A DNA stretch of 14,543 nucleotides from contig CAAEKI010000003.1 of assembly GCA_900756495.1 (NCBI GenBank), forward strand, positions 1-14,543, in the 5' to 3' direction. Position 1 is the stretch's first letter. Each line of letters begins with the position of its first letter. The stretch is from an uncultured Oscillospiraceae bacterium (lineage in GTDB: Bacteria; Bacillota; Clostridia; Oscillospirales; Oscillospiraceae). Under the pieces are notes generated by a model, which worked only from the letters and a program-made list of their open reading frames with translations, ran no database searches and was not told the DNA's origin. The translations under genes were made by a program, and so were the position numbers. This document shows positions 6,502 to 13,831 of the stretch, piece by piece.

Positions 6502-8301
6502 GTGAGTATTGCGGACGTAGTCGCCATGATTGGCGCCATCGCCACCTTCCTGTTCGGTATGTCCACCATGACCGACGGCCTGGAGAAACTATCCAGCGGC
6601 CGTCTTGAGGGAATCCTCGAGCGCCTCACCAGCAATGTCTTCAAGGGCGTCCTTCTGGGCGCCGTCGTCACCGGCCTGATCCAGAGCTCGGCCGCCACCA
6701 CCGTCATGTGCGTCGGTTTTGTCAACGCCGGCATTATGAAGCTCAATCAAACCGTGGGCATCATCATGGGCGCTAACATCGGCACCACGGTCACCGCGCA
6801 GCTCCTGCGTCTGGGGGATATCAGTTCGGACAACGTCGTGATGATGTTCCTCAATCCTACCTTTCTCGGCCCTATCCTGGCCGCCATCGGCATCCTCTTT
6901 TTTATGTTCATCAAGGGCGGCCACAAGAAGAGCATCGGCCAAATCGTACTGGGCCTGGGCCTTCTCTTTATCGGTATGAACACCCTCTCCGCCGCTGTCG
7001 CCCCGCTCCGGGATCTGCCGGAATTCCAGGCCGCCTTTACCGCCTTTTCCAACCCTCTGCTGGGGGTCCTGGTAGGTGCCGCCGTCACCGCCATTATTCA
7101 GAGCTCTTCCGCCTCTATGGGTATCCTTCAGGCCATCAGCTCTACCGGTGTGGTGACCTTCAATATTGCCATGCCGCTGATTATGGGGCAGAATATCGGC
7201 ACTTGTATCACCGCCCTTCTCTCCTCTATCGGCGCCTCTAAAAACGCCAAGAGGACCGCCATGATTCATCTTTCTTTCAATATTATCGGTTCGATTGTCT
7301 TCTTGGTCGCCCTCTATGCCGGCAACGCCCTGTTTCACTTTCCTTTCTGGGAAAATGTGCTGAACATGGGCAGTATCGCCAACCTGCATTTGCTCTTCAA
7401 CGTCTGCTGTACCGCCCTGCTCCTCCCCTTCCATAACCAACTGGTCAAGCTGGTTATAAAGATAGTTCCCGGGGATACAGATGAGCGTGAGCTCTCCGTG
7501 CTGGACGAGCGGTTTCTGTCCTCCCCCTCCCTGGCCCTGGAGAAGGCGCGGGACGCTGTTATTCAGATGGGAGCCTTTGCCCGCGACAACTTCCGGCTGT
7601 CCGTAGAGCTGCTGGATAAGTTCGACGCCAAAAAGCTGGAGCGTCTGAATGAGACGGAGACTGCTATCGACAAGCTGGAGGGACTGTTGGACAATTATCT
7701 GGTCAAGCTCTCTGACAACCGCGGCCTGACCAGTGAAGAGAGTGCCCGGGTCTCTGAACTGCTGCACACCTTGTCCGACTTTGAGCGGATCGGCGACTAC
7801 TCGGTCAATGTCTCTGAGAGCGCGGAGATCCTCCACAACCGCGGTTTGACCTTCTCTGAAGAGGCAAAAACGGAGATGAAGTCCCTGACTGACGCGGTAG
7901 CCGAGACGCTGGACAAAACGCTCTCATGCTATGAAACCCGCGCCCGGTCCACCGCCCTTCAGGTGGAGCCTCTGGAAGAGGTGGTCGACCTGCTGTGCGC
8001 CAGTCTGCGCAACCGTCACATTGAGCGGCTCAAGAGCGGCGAGTGCACCATCGAGCAGGGCACGCAGTTCCTGGAACTCCTCTTTAATCTGGAACGCATC
8101 TCCGATCACTGTTCCAACGTAGCCCTTTATATCGTCCGGCAGACCTCCTCCAAGGACGATATCGTCCGCATCGACTCCCACGCCTATATGAGGGAGCTCC
8201 ACCACGGCGGCGATAAGGACTTTGGCGTCCTCTACAATCAGTACCGTGAGAAGTATTACGCCCCTATCTGTCACGCGGGAAAAAATCTGCCGCCGGTGTA
8301 A
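6502..8301 (+). CDS. Na+/phosphate cotransporter with C-terminal PhoU-like domain
   Basis: A 599-residue membrane protein of the Na_Pi_cotrans (SLC34/NptA, YjbB-like) family, expected to move phosphate with sodium across the cytoplasmic membrane. The membrane part (about 1-325) contains the inverted duplicated core: QSSAATT (61-67) with GANIGTT (90-96) in the first repeat, and QSSSAS (200-205) with GQNIGTC (229-235) in the second. Residues about 345-575 are helical and PhoU-like, with paired motifs DFERIGDYSVN (426-436) and NLERISDHCSNV (529-540) typical of PhoU three-helix repeats. The start is GTG at 6502, preceded by GGGGGAG at good spacing and by a perfect -10 further up. The gene is monocistronic: a strong terminator overlaps its stop codon. 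Confidence 0.93.
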   Translation: MSIADVVAMIGAIATFLFGMSTMTDGLEKLSSGRLEGILERLTSNVFKGVLLGAVVTGLIQSSAATTVMCVGFVNAGIMKLNQTVGIIMGANIGTTVTAQLLRLGDISSDNVVMMFLNPTFLGPILAAIGILFFMFIKGGHKKSIGQIVLGLGLLFIGMNTLSAAVAPLRDLPEFQAAFTAFSNPLLGVLVGAAVTAIIQSSSASMGILQAISSTGVVTFNIAMPLIMGQNIGTCITALLSSIGASKNAKRTAMIHLSFNIIGSIVFLVALYAGNALFHFPFWENVLNMGSIANLHLLFNVCCTALLLPFHNQLVKLVIKIVPGDTDERELSVLDERFLSSPSLALEKARDAVIQMGAFARDNFRLSVELLDKFDAKKLERLNETETAIDKLEGLLDNYLVKLSDNRGLTSEESARVSELLHTLSDFERIGDYSVNVSESAEILHNRGLTFSEEAKTEMKSLTDAVAETLDKTLSCYETRARSTALQVEPLEEVVDLLCASLRNRHIERLKSGECTIEQGTQFLELLFNLERISDHCSNVALYIVRQTSSKDDIVRIDSHAYMRELHHGGDKDFGVLYNQYREKYYAPICHAGKNLPPV

Positions 8302-8316
8302 ACCGGCGGCTTTTCT
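8289..8316 (+). terminator. Intrinsic terminator overlapping the Na/Pi cotransporter stop codon
   Basis: GCCGCCGGT (8289-8297), loop GTAA, ACCGGCGGC (8302-8310), then TTTTCT. The 9-base stem is perfect, and the TAA stop is in the loop, so the last codons double as the terminator stem. Confidence 0.9.
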
Positions 8317-8451
8317 ATGCCTCATTCCGAAAGAGAGCCGGCGGGGCGCCCCGCGCCTGCATCCGATCCCCGTTCCCTTTCTGCCTGTTCCTTGTAAAAT
8401 CTCTCCAAAACCCGCGCTTCTTTCTTGTATATTTTCGACACTGCATTTCAG

Positions 8452-8482
8452 TTGACTATCTTCCTGCTTCATAGTGTATAGT
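8452..8482 (+). promoter_or_regulatory. MerR-type promoter and operator of the sugar ABC operon
   Basis: -35 TTGACT (8452-8457), a 19-base spacer and -10 TATAGT (8477-8482). A 19-base spacer is too long for ordinary sigma-A use and typical of MerR-activated promoters. A 21-base dyad (8455-8475), ACTAT-N11-ATAGT with core CCTGCTT, fills it. The MerR-family gene at 12815-13705 has the same arrangement in its own promoter (13779-13809). The two share TTGACT and ATAGTGTATA at identical positions. The rest of the 410-base gap before the binding-protein gene holds a palindrome and a second promoter; 8317-8451 shows nothing I can identify. Confidence 0.72.
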
Positions 8483-8484
8483 GT

Positions 8485-8502
8485 CCATGGATTCATCCAT
8501 GG
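8485..8502. repeat. Perfect palindrome just downstream of the MerR-type promoter
   Basis: CCATGGAT-TC-ATCCATGG is an 8-base perfect inverted repeat starting two bases after the -10, so it covers the expected transcription start. It could be a second operator or a 5' hairpin of the transcript. Its right arm continues as CCATGGTATACC; a near copy, CCATGGGATACC, lies in the leader of the MerR gene. Confidence 0.5.
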
Positions 8503-8624
8503 TATACCGGATGTGCGCCGGCTGCACGCTCTGTCAAATCGGTATCATCGTGTACATGCCCAAATCTTGAACAGTTTTTTGTGTAAAATGCTCATTCTAG
8601 TAGCAAATTAATCCAAAAAATTTC

Positions 8625-8638
8625 ACAAAACGCTTGCA
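8625..8638. promoter_or_regulatory. Weak cre-like site over the -35 of the proximal promoter
   Basis: ACAAAACGCTTGCA partly fits the CcpA/LacI-family catabolite site (TGWAANCGNTNWCA): the central AANCGNT and the final CA match, but the left TG does not. Its overlap with the TTGCAC -35 would suit carbon repression of a sugar importer. The match is weak. Confidence 0.27.
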
Positions 8639-8662
8639 CTTGCCATTCGTATCAGTTATAAT
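8634..8662 (+). promoter_or_regulatory. Proximal sigma-A promoter of the sugar ABC operon
   Basis: TTGCAC (8634-8639), 17 bases, then perfect TATAAT (8657-8662), starting transcription about 45 bases before the ATG. It is independent of the upstream 19-base-spacer promoter, so the operon seems to have a basal and a regulated promoter. The palindrome GGTATACC occurs at 8501-8508 and again at 8677-8684, the second just after this promoter. Confidence 0.75.
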
Positions 8663-8712
8663 GGCGTTGGCATCGCGGTATACCACTGGAATACTGAAAG
8701 GGAGGAAGACTT

Positions 8713-9789
8713 ATGAGTAAACTTGGAAAGAAACTGTCCCTGCTTCTTGCGCTGGTCCTCTGCTTCAGCCTGCTGGCATCCTGCAGCAGCGACGGCGGCG
8801 ATACCACCGGCGGCAACAATGAAGGCGGCAACACTACCCCCTCCAGCAGCGCCCCCGCCCCTGAGGACGGCAGCACCGCCGGCAACCCCAATTCCGACAT
8901 CAAGATCGGCGTGGTTGTCAAGACGATGGGCAATCCTCTGTTCCGTGAAGTGGCCTACGGCGCCGTTATGGCCGGCGAGGTCTTCGGCTGCGAGGTCATC
9001 CCTCTGGCCACTCAGCAGGAGGGTCAGATCCAAGAGCAAATTCAAATCTGTGACGACCTGATCGTCCAGGGCGTGGACGCCCTGGTGGTCACTCCCCAGC
9101 ACTCTGACGGTATCGCCACCGCCGTGGACGCCGCTCACGAGGCCGGGATCCCGTTCATCTCGGTGGACACCGCCGTCAACGGCGCCGAACCCGAGTGCTT
9201 CATCGGTATGGACAACGTTGAGGCCGGCTACACGGTCGGCAAGATGGTGGCCGAGAAGATCGGCGGCGAGGGCAATGTCATCATTCTTCAGGGCATGGCC
9301 GGCGCCTCTACCTCCATTGAGCGCACCGAGGGCTATGAGAAGGCGATGGCCGAGTACCCCGGCATCACCGTAGTGGCCTCTCAGAACGCCGATTTCCAGC
9401 AGGACAAGGCTCAGACCGTCATGGCTGACCTGCTCCAGGCCAACGAGGATATCAAGGCCGTTATCTGCTGCAACGACCTCATGGCCCTGGGCGCCATTGT
9501 CTCCCTGGAGGAGGCCGGCTACACCGTGGGCGGCGACGACGGCGTGGTTGTGGGCAGCTACGATATCAGCGTCCCCTGCCTGGAGGCCATTAAAGAGGGC
9601 AAGATCTATGTCACCGGCTACCACTGGGGCAAGCTCTACGGCTATTGGGGCGTTCAGATGGCTCTGGATGCCATCAACGGCCTGGAGGTTCCCGGCCACA
9701 TTGTCAGCCCCCACTCCGAGATCACCATCGACAATGTGGACAACTTCCTGCCCTTCTGCGAGGAGCTGGCCGCATATAACTTCAACTAA
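8713..9789 (+). CDS. Sugar ABC transporter substrate-binding lipoprotein, ribose/galactose type
   Basis: A 358-residue extracellular binding lipoprotein. Residues 1-24 form a lipoprotein signal with lipobox LASC (C24), followed by a Gly/Ser/Thr/Pro-rich linker to about 58. The Peripla_BP_4 fold (RbsB/MglB-like) starts at IKIGVVVKTMGNPLFREVAYGA. GVDALVVTPQHSDGIATAVDAAHEAGIPFISVDT is the usual hinge-region pattern, and CCNDLMALGAIVSLEEAG is the conserved C-lobe segment. The start is ATG at 8713 with AGGGAGG upstream. It is the first gene of a three-gene CUT2 importer operon and is followed by a strong hairpin that may raise its level relative to the membrane parts. The sugar cannot be named from sequence. 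Confidence 0.92.
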   Translation: MSKLGKKLSLLLALVLCFSLLASCSSDGGDTTGGNNEGGNTTPSSSAPAPEDGSTAGNPNSDIKIGVVVKTMGNPLFREVAYGAVMAGEVFGCEVIPLATQQEGQIQEQIQICDDLIVQGVDALVVTPQHSDGIATAVDAAHEAGIPFISVDTAVNGAEPECFIGMDNVEAGYTVGKMVAEKIGGEGNVIILQGMAGASTSIERTEGYEKAMAEYPGITVVASQNADFQQDKAQTVMADLLQANEDIKAVICCNDLMALGAIVSLEEAGYTVGGDDGVVVGSYDISVPCLEAIKEGKIYVTGYHWGKLYGYWGVQMALDAINGLEVPGHIVSPHSEITIDNVDNFLPFCEELAAYNFN

Positions 9790-9810
9790 ATGTTGCTCAT
9801 CAGCACCCCT

Positions 9811-9843
9811 GGATTCAGCGGCGGCTCTGCCGCCGCTGAATCC
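9811..9843 (+). repeat. Intercistronic stem-loop between binding protein and ATPase genes
   Basis: A perfect 15-base stem (GGATTCAGCGGCGGC with its complement) and a TCT loop lie 21 bases after the binding-protein stop. It is followed by TATTTCC, not a T-run. Such hairpins in binding-protein operons commonly block 3' decay or cause partial termination, giving an excess of binding protein. It could act as a leaky terminator. Confidence 0.72.
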
Positions 9844-9916
9844 TATTTCCCACATTGTGGCGTTTCTATCGGAACAGAAATCGCTTTTCATCTCAGGAAA
9901 GGCATGGGAATTGATT

Positions 9917-11455
9917 ATGTCAGGTGATAGTCAGTATATCCTGCGCATGGAAAACATCAAAAAGGCGTTTCCAGGCGTACAGGCGCTCAACGGCGTCTCC
10001 TTCTACCTCCGGCCCGGCGAAATTCACGCCCTGATGGGCGCCAACGGCGCAGGCAAGTCCACCTTAATGAAATGCCTGGTCGGAGTCTATCCCCCCGACA
10101 GCGGCGAGATATGGCTGGGCGGCAAAAAGGTGGATATCAAAAACGTGGCCCACGCCCACGCGCTGGGCGTCAACATGGTATTCCAGGAGCTGAATATCCT
10201 GCCCCATCTCAGCGTACTGGAGAACATCTTCCTCTCCAACGAGCCCACCCACGCCGGTCTTTACGACTGGCGCGCCATGCGGGCGAGAGCCCAGGAGATT
10301 CTGGACTCCATCGGCCTGGAGCTGAATCTCAATGCCAAGGTCCGGGATCTGACGCCTGCCCAGCAGCAGATGGTGGAAATTGCCCGGGCCCTGTCTACCG
10401 AGACAAAAATCATTATCTTTGACGAACCCACCTCCTCTCTGACCGTGAAGGAAGTGGAGCAGCTCTACCGGATTATGGAAGATCTTAAACGGCGGGGTAT
10501 CGCCATGGTCTACATCTCACACCGGCTGGAAGAGATCTACCGGATCTGCGAGCGTCTCACCCTGATGCGTGACGGCGAGTGGGTGTTTACCGACGATCTG
10601 TGCAACATCAGCAATGAGCGGCTGGTCTCCGGTATCATGGGCCGCAAGGCCGAGGAGCAGTTCCCCGTTCGATCTCCCCGGATTGGGGACGTCATCTTTC
10701 AGGCTGAGGATATCACCAGCTACGGAAAGTTTGAGGACGTCAGCTTCCAGGTCCGCAAGGGGGAGATCCTGGGCTTTGCCGGCCTTGCAGGCGCGGGCCG
10801 TACGGAAATTGCCAAGACCATTTTTGGCGTCTATCCCCTCCACAAGGGCACAATGACGCTGTGCGGCGAGACGATCCGGCCGAAATCTCCCGAAAAAGCG
10901 CTGGCCAAAGGAATCGCCTATGTCAGCGAGGACCGGAAGGCGGAGGGCATCCTGCCCGTGCGCTCCATCCGTGAAAACGCAGCGGTGTCCAGTCTGGGCC
11001 GCCGGATGCACGGGCCCTTCCTGGACAAGCACTGGGAAAAGGCGGCGGTGGAGGAACAGGTAGAAGCCCTCCACACCAAGACGCCCTCCATTGAAACCGC
11101 CATTCAGAACCTGAGCGGCGGCAACCAGCAAAAAGTCTGTCTTTCCAAGTGGCTTCTTACTGAACCCAAGCTCCTGATTCTGGATGAACCCACCCGCGGC
11201 ATCGACGTGGGCGCCAAAGCGGAGTTCTACGACATCATCTCCGACTTGGCGGAGCGGGATGTGGGGGTCATCATGATCTCCTCCGAGGAGTCCGAGCTCA
11301 TCGGCCTGTGCGACCGCATCATTGTTATGCGCAGCGGCCGCAAGGTAGGGGAGCTGCTTCCCAAAGAAGACCCCGATATAAAAGAGCACCTTATCCGTCT
11401 GATGCTCAATATCGGAGACGATGAGGAGGATCCCGCCCATGTGAAGGCGGTCTGA
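9917..11455 (+). CDS. Sugar ABC transporter double ATP-binding protein, RbsA/MglA type
   Basis: A 512-residue cytoplasmic ATPase with two ABC domains, as usual for CUT2 importers. Domain 1: Walker A GANGAGKST (41-49), Q-loop VFQE, degenerate signature LTPAQQQ (145-151), Walker B IIIFDEPTSSL (165-175) and switch H202 in YISHRLEEI. Domain 2: degenerate Walker A GLAGAGRTE (289-297), signature LSGGNQQK (399-406) and Walker B LLILDEPTRGIDVGAK (419-434). The Arg in the second Walker A is normal in this family. The start is ATG at 9917, just before the conserved ILRMENIKKAFPGV. The frame stays open back to 9497, but that part reads the binding-protein gene and the hairpin out of frame. The ribosome site is not ideal: AGGAAAGG lies 14 bases upstream and GGGA nearer. 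Confidence 0.93.
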   Translation: MSGDSQYILRMENIKKAFPGVQALNGVSFYLRPGEIHALMGANGAGKSTLMKCLVGVYPPDSGEIWLGGKKVDIKNVAHAHALGVNMVFQELNILPHLSVLENIFLSNEPTHAGLYDWRAMRARAQEILDSIGLELNLNAKVRDLTPAQQQMVEIARALSTETKIIIFDEPTSSLTVKEVEQLYRIMEDLKRRGIAMVYISHRLEEIYRICERLTLMRDGEWVFTDDLCNISNERLVSGIMGRKAEEQFPVRSPRIGDVIFQAEDITSYGKFEDVSFQVRKGEILGFAGLAGAGRTEIAKTIFGVYPLHKGTMTLCGETIRPKSPEKALAKGIAYVSEDRKAEGILPVRSIRENAAVSSLGRRMHGPFLDKHWEKAAVEEQVEALHTKTPSIETAIQNLSGGNQQKVCLSKWLLTEPKLLILDEPTRGIDVGAKAEFYDIISDLAERDVGVIMISSEESELIGLCDRIIVMRSGRKVGELLPKEDPDIKEHLIRLMLNIGDDEEDPAHVKAV

Positions 11456-11501
11456 TTGGAACATAAATCAGGGATTCATCCCGGAAAGGCATGATCTGTA
11501 C

Positions 11502-12467
11502 ATGAAAGTATCGTTAGGAAGAAGAATTTACCGCCAGTACGGTATTTACATTCTCTTTGTCGTCCTCTTTGTGATTCTCTCCATCTTCGGCAACAATTTT
11601 CTCTCCGTCAGCAACATCACCAATATTATGCGGCAGGTCTCGGTATATGCCATCCTGGGCTTCGGCATGACCTTCGTGATGATCAGCGGACGGATTGACC
11701 TGTCGGTGGGCTCCATTCTGGCTCTGTCCGGCTGTATCTCAGCTGTCGTCATTCAGAAGGGACAGGCCGCCGGCCTCTCCAACTGGACCTGTGTGTGGCT
11801 GGCTGTCGTCGCCTCCCTGCTGGTCGGCTGCCTGTGCGGCTTTATCAACGGCCTGTGCATTGCCAAGCTGAAGGTGCCCTTCTTTATCACCACCGCCGGC
11901 ATGATGTACGCCGCCAGCGGCATCGCCCTGGTCATCACCAAGGAGAACCCCATCGCCCTCCCGGATGAATACCAGCTCTTTGGCGGCAAGCTGGTAGGCA
12001 TCATCCCCTCCCAGTTCATCATCGCCGCAGGCTTCTTCATCCTCTGTTTTGTGATCCTCAATCACACCAAAATGGGCCGGTATACCTACGCCATCGGCTC
12101 CAACGAGCGTACCGCCAAGCTCTCGGGCATCAATGTGGACAAGTATGTCATCCTCATCTTTTTGCTCAACGGCCTGTGCGCCGCCCTGGCCGGCGTTATT
12201 GTGGCCTCCCGCGGCCGTCTGGGTTCCCCGCTGGTGGGCAGCGGCTATGAGATCTACGCCGTGGCTGCGGCTGCCATCGGCGGCACCTCCCTGGCCGGCG
12301 GCGAAGGTACCCTTCAGAAGACGGTTGTCGGCGCTCTGATTCTCACCATCATCGGCATCGGCCTGAACATTTTGGGTATCTCCCAGTCCAACCAGAAGAT
12401 TATCATCGGCGTGATTATGGTCGTCGTGGTTGCCCTGGATATGTGGGATCGGAGACGGCAGGACTAA
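11502..12467 (+). CDS. Sugar ABC transporter permease, RbsC type
   Basis: A 321-residue BPD_transp_2 family membrane protein. The N-terminus is basic and cytoplasmic (MKVSLGRRIYRQYG), followed by about eight to ten hydrophobic spans. SGRIDLSVGSILALSG (about 64-79) is the conserved early motif. YAIGSNERTAKLSGINV is the cytoplasmic coupling-loop motif that contacts the ATPase. The start is ATG at 11502 with GGAAAGG 12 bases upstream. It lies 46 bases after the ATPase gene and completes the importer. The stop TAA touches the left end of a MITE-like palindrome, so the last residues or the stop could come from that insertion. No sugar kinase or enzyme gene follows. Confidence 0.93.
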   Translation: MKVSLGRRIYRQYGIYILFVVLFVILSIFGNNFLSVSNITNIMRQVSVYAILGFGMTFVMISGRIDLSVGSILALSGCISAVVIQKGQAAGLSNWTCVWLAVVASLLVGCLCGFINGLCIAKLKVPFFITTAGMMYAASGIALVITKENPIALPDEYQLFGGKLVGIIPSQFIIAAGFFILCFVILNHTKMGRYTYAIGSNERTAKLSGINVDKYVILIFLLNGLCAALAGVIVASRGRLGSPLVGSGYEIYAVAAAAIGGTSLAGGEGTLQKTVVGALILTIIGIGLNILGISQSNQKIIIGVIMVVVVALDMWDRRRQD

Positions 12468-12630
12468 AGCTTGTTTGAAACATGTCAACATGCCCAACCG
12501 GCAGGCCTTTTGACCGCTGGACGGCACAATTTTTCCTTGAAATCCGTCGGGATTCCGGCGAAAAAATTGCTTGCCAGCAGACCAAAATCCCTCGCCGCTG
12601 GGCACATCGCCAATGTTCAAACAAGCCCTA
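12465..12630. repeat. MITE-like imperfect palindrome with TA ends
   Basis: The two halves are inverted imperfect copies. The left end starts GCTTGTTTGAA (12469) and the right end closes TTCAAACAAGC (12626). Inside, CAATTTTT mirrors AAAAAATTG, and the exact centre is AATCC-GTCG-GGATT (12541-12554). I judge about two thirds of positions to match when one half is reverse-complemented. A TA dinucleotide lies two bases outside each end, as for IS630/mariner-type MITEs. It carries no gene. It could act as a folded 3' end or poor terminator for the sugar operon. Confidence 0.62.
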
Positions 12631-12720
12631 AACGCTTTATTTCTCCTGAACCGCTCTTCTTTTTCATCTCATGGCACAAGAGAATTTGAGCGTTCTCTCC
12701 CCCTTCATTCCATACAATTT

Positions 12721-12758
12721 CAGAGGAGTGGCACAGTTTTCGCTGCGCCACTCCTCTG
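12721..12758. repeat. Long hairpin between convergent genes
   Basis: CAGAGGAGTGGC pairs perfectly with GCCACTCCTCTG (12 bases), with inner CAG/CTG pairing in the 14-base loop. There is no T-run on either side, so it is not a classical terminator, but it could end or protect the sugar-operon transcript. The stretch 12631-12720 before it shows nothing identifiable. Confidence 0.55.
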
Positions 12759-12771
12759 ATTCTGTAATCCG

Positions 12772-12807
12772 AAAACGGACGGCGTGCCACGTTGGCACGC
12801 CGTCCGT
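12772..12807 (-). terminator. Intrinsic terminator of the MerR-family gene
   Basis: A perfect 15-base stem (12775-12789 with 12793-12807, loop of three) starts 8 bases after the MerR-gene stop. On the minus strand TTTT follows. In the plus direction no T-run follows. Confidence 0.85.
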
Positions 12808-12814
12808 CTCGATA

Positions 12815-13705
12815 TCATTCACCTTTCGGAGGCTGAGTCTCATCGCCTTGCCGTTCCTCATAATGAATCGGAATTTGAATCTGGCAGAAGTCCACGTCGT
12901 CGTCCCGCTCATAAAAGACCACATCCAACAGGCAGGCATCCACCAGATCGCCGGTAATCTCATAGCCCTGGGAGTGAATCCAGTGAATCAGCTTCTCCGT
13001 GGACTCCCACTGATAGGGCATGGCATATTTACAGCAACAGGCATAGTACCCCTCCGGAATGACGATCAAGTTCTCAATGTCCGGCAGCTTTCCCTTTTTG
13101 ACCACCTCTTCCGGCAGAAGGGAGTAGGTACAGGCCCCCTGGAGCGGGTTGCCGGAATCTAGATACTTCTTCCAGATGATGCTGCCCCACTGCTGGCAGG
13201 GCAGGATATCGTGGCTCTCCATGATACGCCAGGTCTCCGTGAGAACCCGGTTCAGCCCCTGCAGGCTGATGTCATCCTGATCCCAGGGGGCGATAACAGC
13301 ATACCGCCGGGGCAGGTACTCAATGGTGGGCTTGAACGCGTCTGCGGCATACTCGGTGGCGTTCTGATAGATGGAGACCCGCTGCTGGATCAATTCCTTC
13401 CGGCGCTGGAGCTCGGCGATATCCTTCTCGATCTTCTCCTGCTGCTGATAGAGAATGTTGAAGGTATAGGTAGAGCTCTTGTGCTTGTTGTGCAGCTTAA
13501 TGTCGTCCAGGCTGATGCCGATGGAGCGGAGGAAGCAGATCTCCCGAAGCATGGGAATTTGGGTGGGGCTGTAGTAGCGATAGCCGTTCTCATCCACCGT
13601 CTCCGGCTGGAACAGCCCAATCTTGTCGTAGTAGATCAGCGTGGTTCGGGTAATGCCGTGTATGTACGCCATCTCTGAGATGGTCAGCAGCTTGTGTTCT
13701 GCCAT
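12815..13705 (-). CDS. MerR-family transcriptional regulator with GyrI-like effector domain
   Basis: A 296-residue DNA-binding protein. LLTISEMAYIHGITRTTLIYYDKIGLFQP (6-34) is the MerR helix-turn-helix, and NGYRYYSPTQI (40-50) is the conserved wing. LRSIGISLDDIK follows, then a dimer coiled coil (about 77-117, rich in Q/E/K/R with QQQEKIEKDIAEL). Residues about 125-285 resemble a BmrR/GyrI-like ligand-binding domain. Within it ACCCKYAMP holds three adjacent cysteines of unknown meaning. The start is ATG at 13705 with GGAGGG 7 bases upstream; an in-frame ATG at 13759 would add 18 unconserved residues. Its promoter and that of the convergent sugar ABC operon share a 21-base dyad in a 19-base spacer, so it probably activates both by DNA twisting. 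The inducer is unknown and may be a sugar or derived small molecule. Confidence 0.9.
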   Translation of the reverse strand: MAEHKLLTISEMAYIHGITRTTLIYYDKIGLFQPETVDENGYRYYSPTQIPMLREICFLRSIGISLDDIKLHNKHKSSTYTFNILYQQQEKIEKDIAELQRRKELIQQRVSIYQNATEYAADAFKPTIEYLPRRYAVIAPWDQDDISLQGLNRVLTETWRIMESHDILPCQQWGSIIWKKYLDSGNPLQGACTYSLLPEEVVKKGKLPDIENLIVIPEGYYACCCKYAMPYQWESTEKLIHWIHSQGYEITGDLVDACLLDVVFYERDDDVDFCQIQIPIHYEERQGDETQPPKGE

Positions 13706-13778
13706 CAGCGTTCCCTCCTCAAAATTCCCTGTAACCGGCGCCTTGGTATCCCATGGCACTCACTGGTTCCAATTATAA

Positions 13779-13809
13779 AGTATACACTATAAACCTGCTT
13801 TACAGTCAA
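13779..13809 (-). promoter_or_regulatory. Autoregulated MerR-type promoter of the regulator gene
   Basis: On the minus strand -35 TTGACT (13804-13809), 19-base spacer, -10 TATACT (13779-13784). The spacer dyad (13786-13806) is ACTGTAAA-N5-TTTATAGT, one mismatch from perfect. In the plus orientation it reads ACTAT-N3-CCTGCTT-N-ACAGT, matching the site at 8455-8475 in arms and core. It begins about 23 bases after the helicase stop. Confidence 0.78.
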
Positions 13810-13831
13810 GTTCTTTGTCGGCTCCCGCGGC

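Noticed and set aside
6589..7836. 415-codon minus-strand frame opposite the Na/Pi cotransporter
   Set aside because: Antisense shadow; translation rich in D/G/Q/H with no recognisable motif, while the plus strand encodes a complete known protein.
8222..8455. 77-codon plus-strand frame after the Na/Pi cotransporter
   Set aside because: Overlaps the cotransporter 3' end and its terminator, no ribosome site, no motif.
8656..9891. 411-codon minus-strand frame opposite the sugar-binding protein
   Set aside because: Antisense shadow of a gene with strong codon bias; repetitive V/G/H/A translation and it crosses the promoter and hairpin.
9497..9916. 140-residue N-terminal extension of the double ATPase
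   Set aside because: Reads the 3' end of the binding-protein gene and the hairpin in another frame; RbsA homology begins at 9917.
12471..12759. Short frames (62-72 codons) in the gap after the permease
   Set aside because: They lie across the MITE-like palindrome and hairpin, with no ribosome site or recognisable protein.
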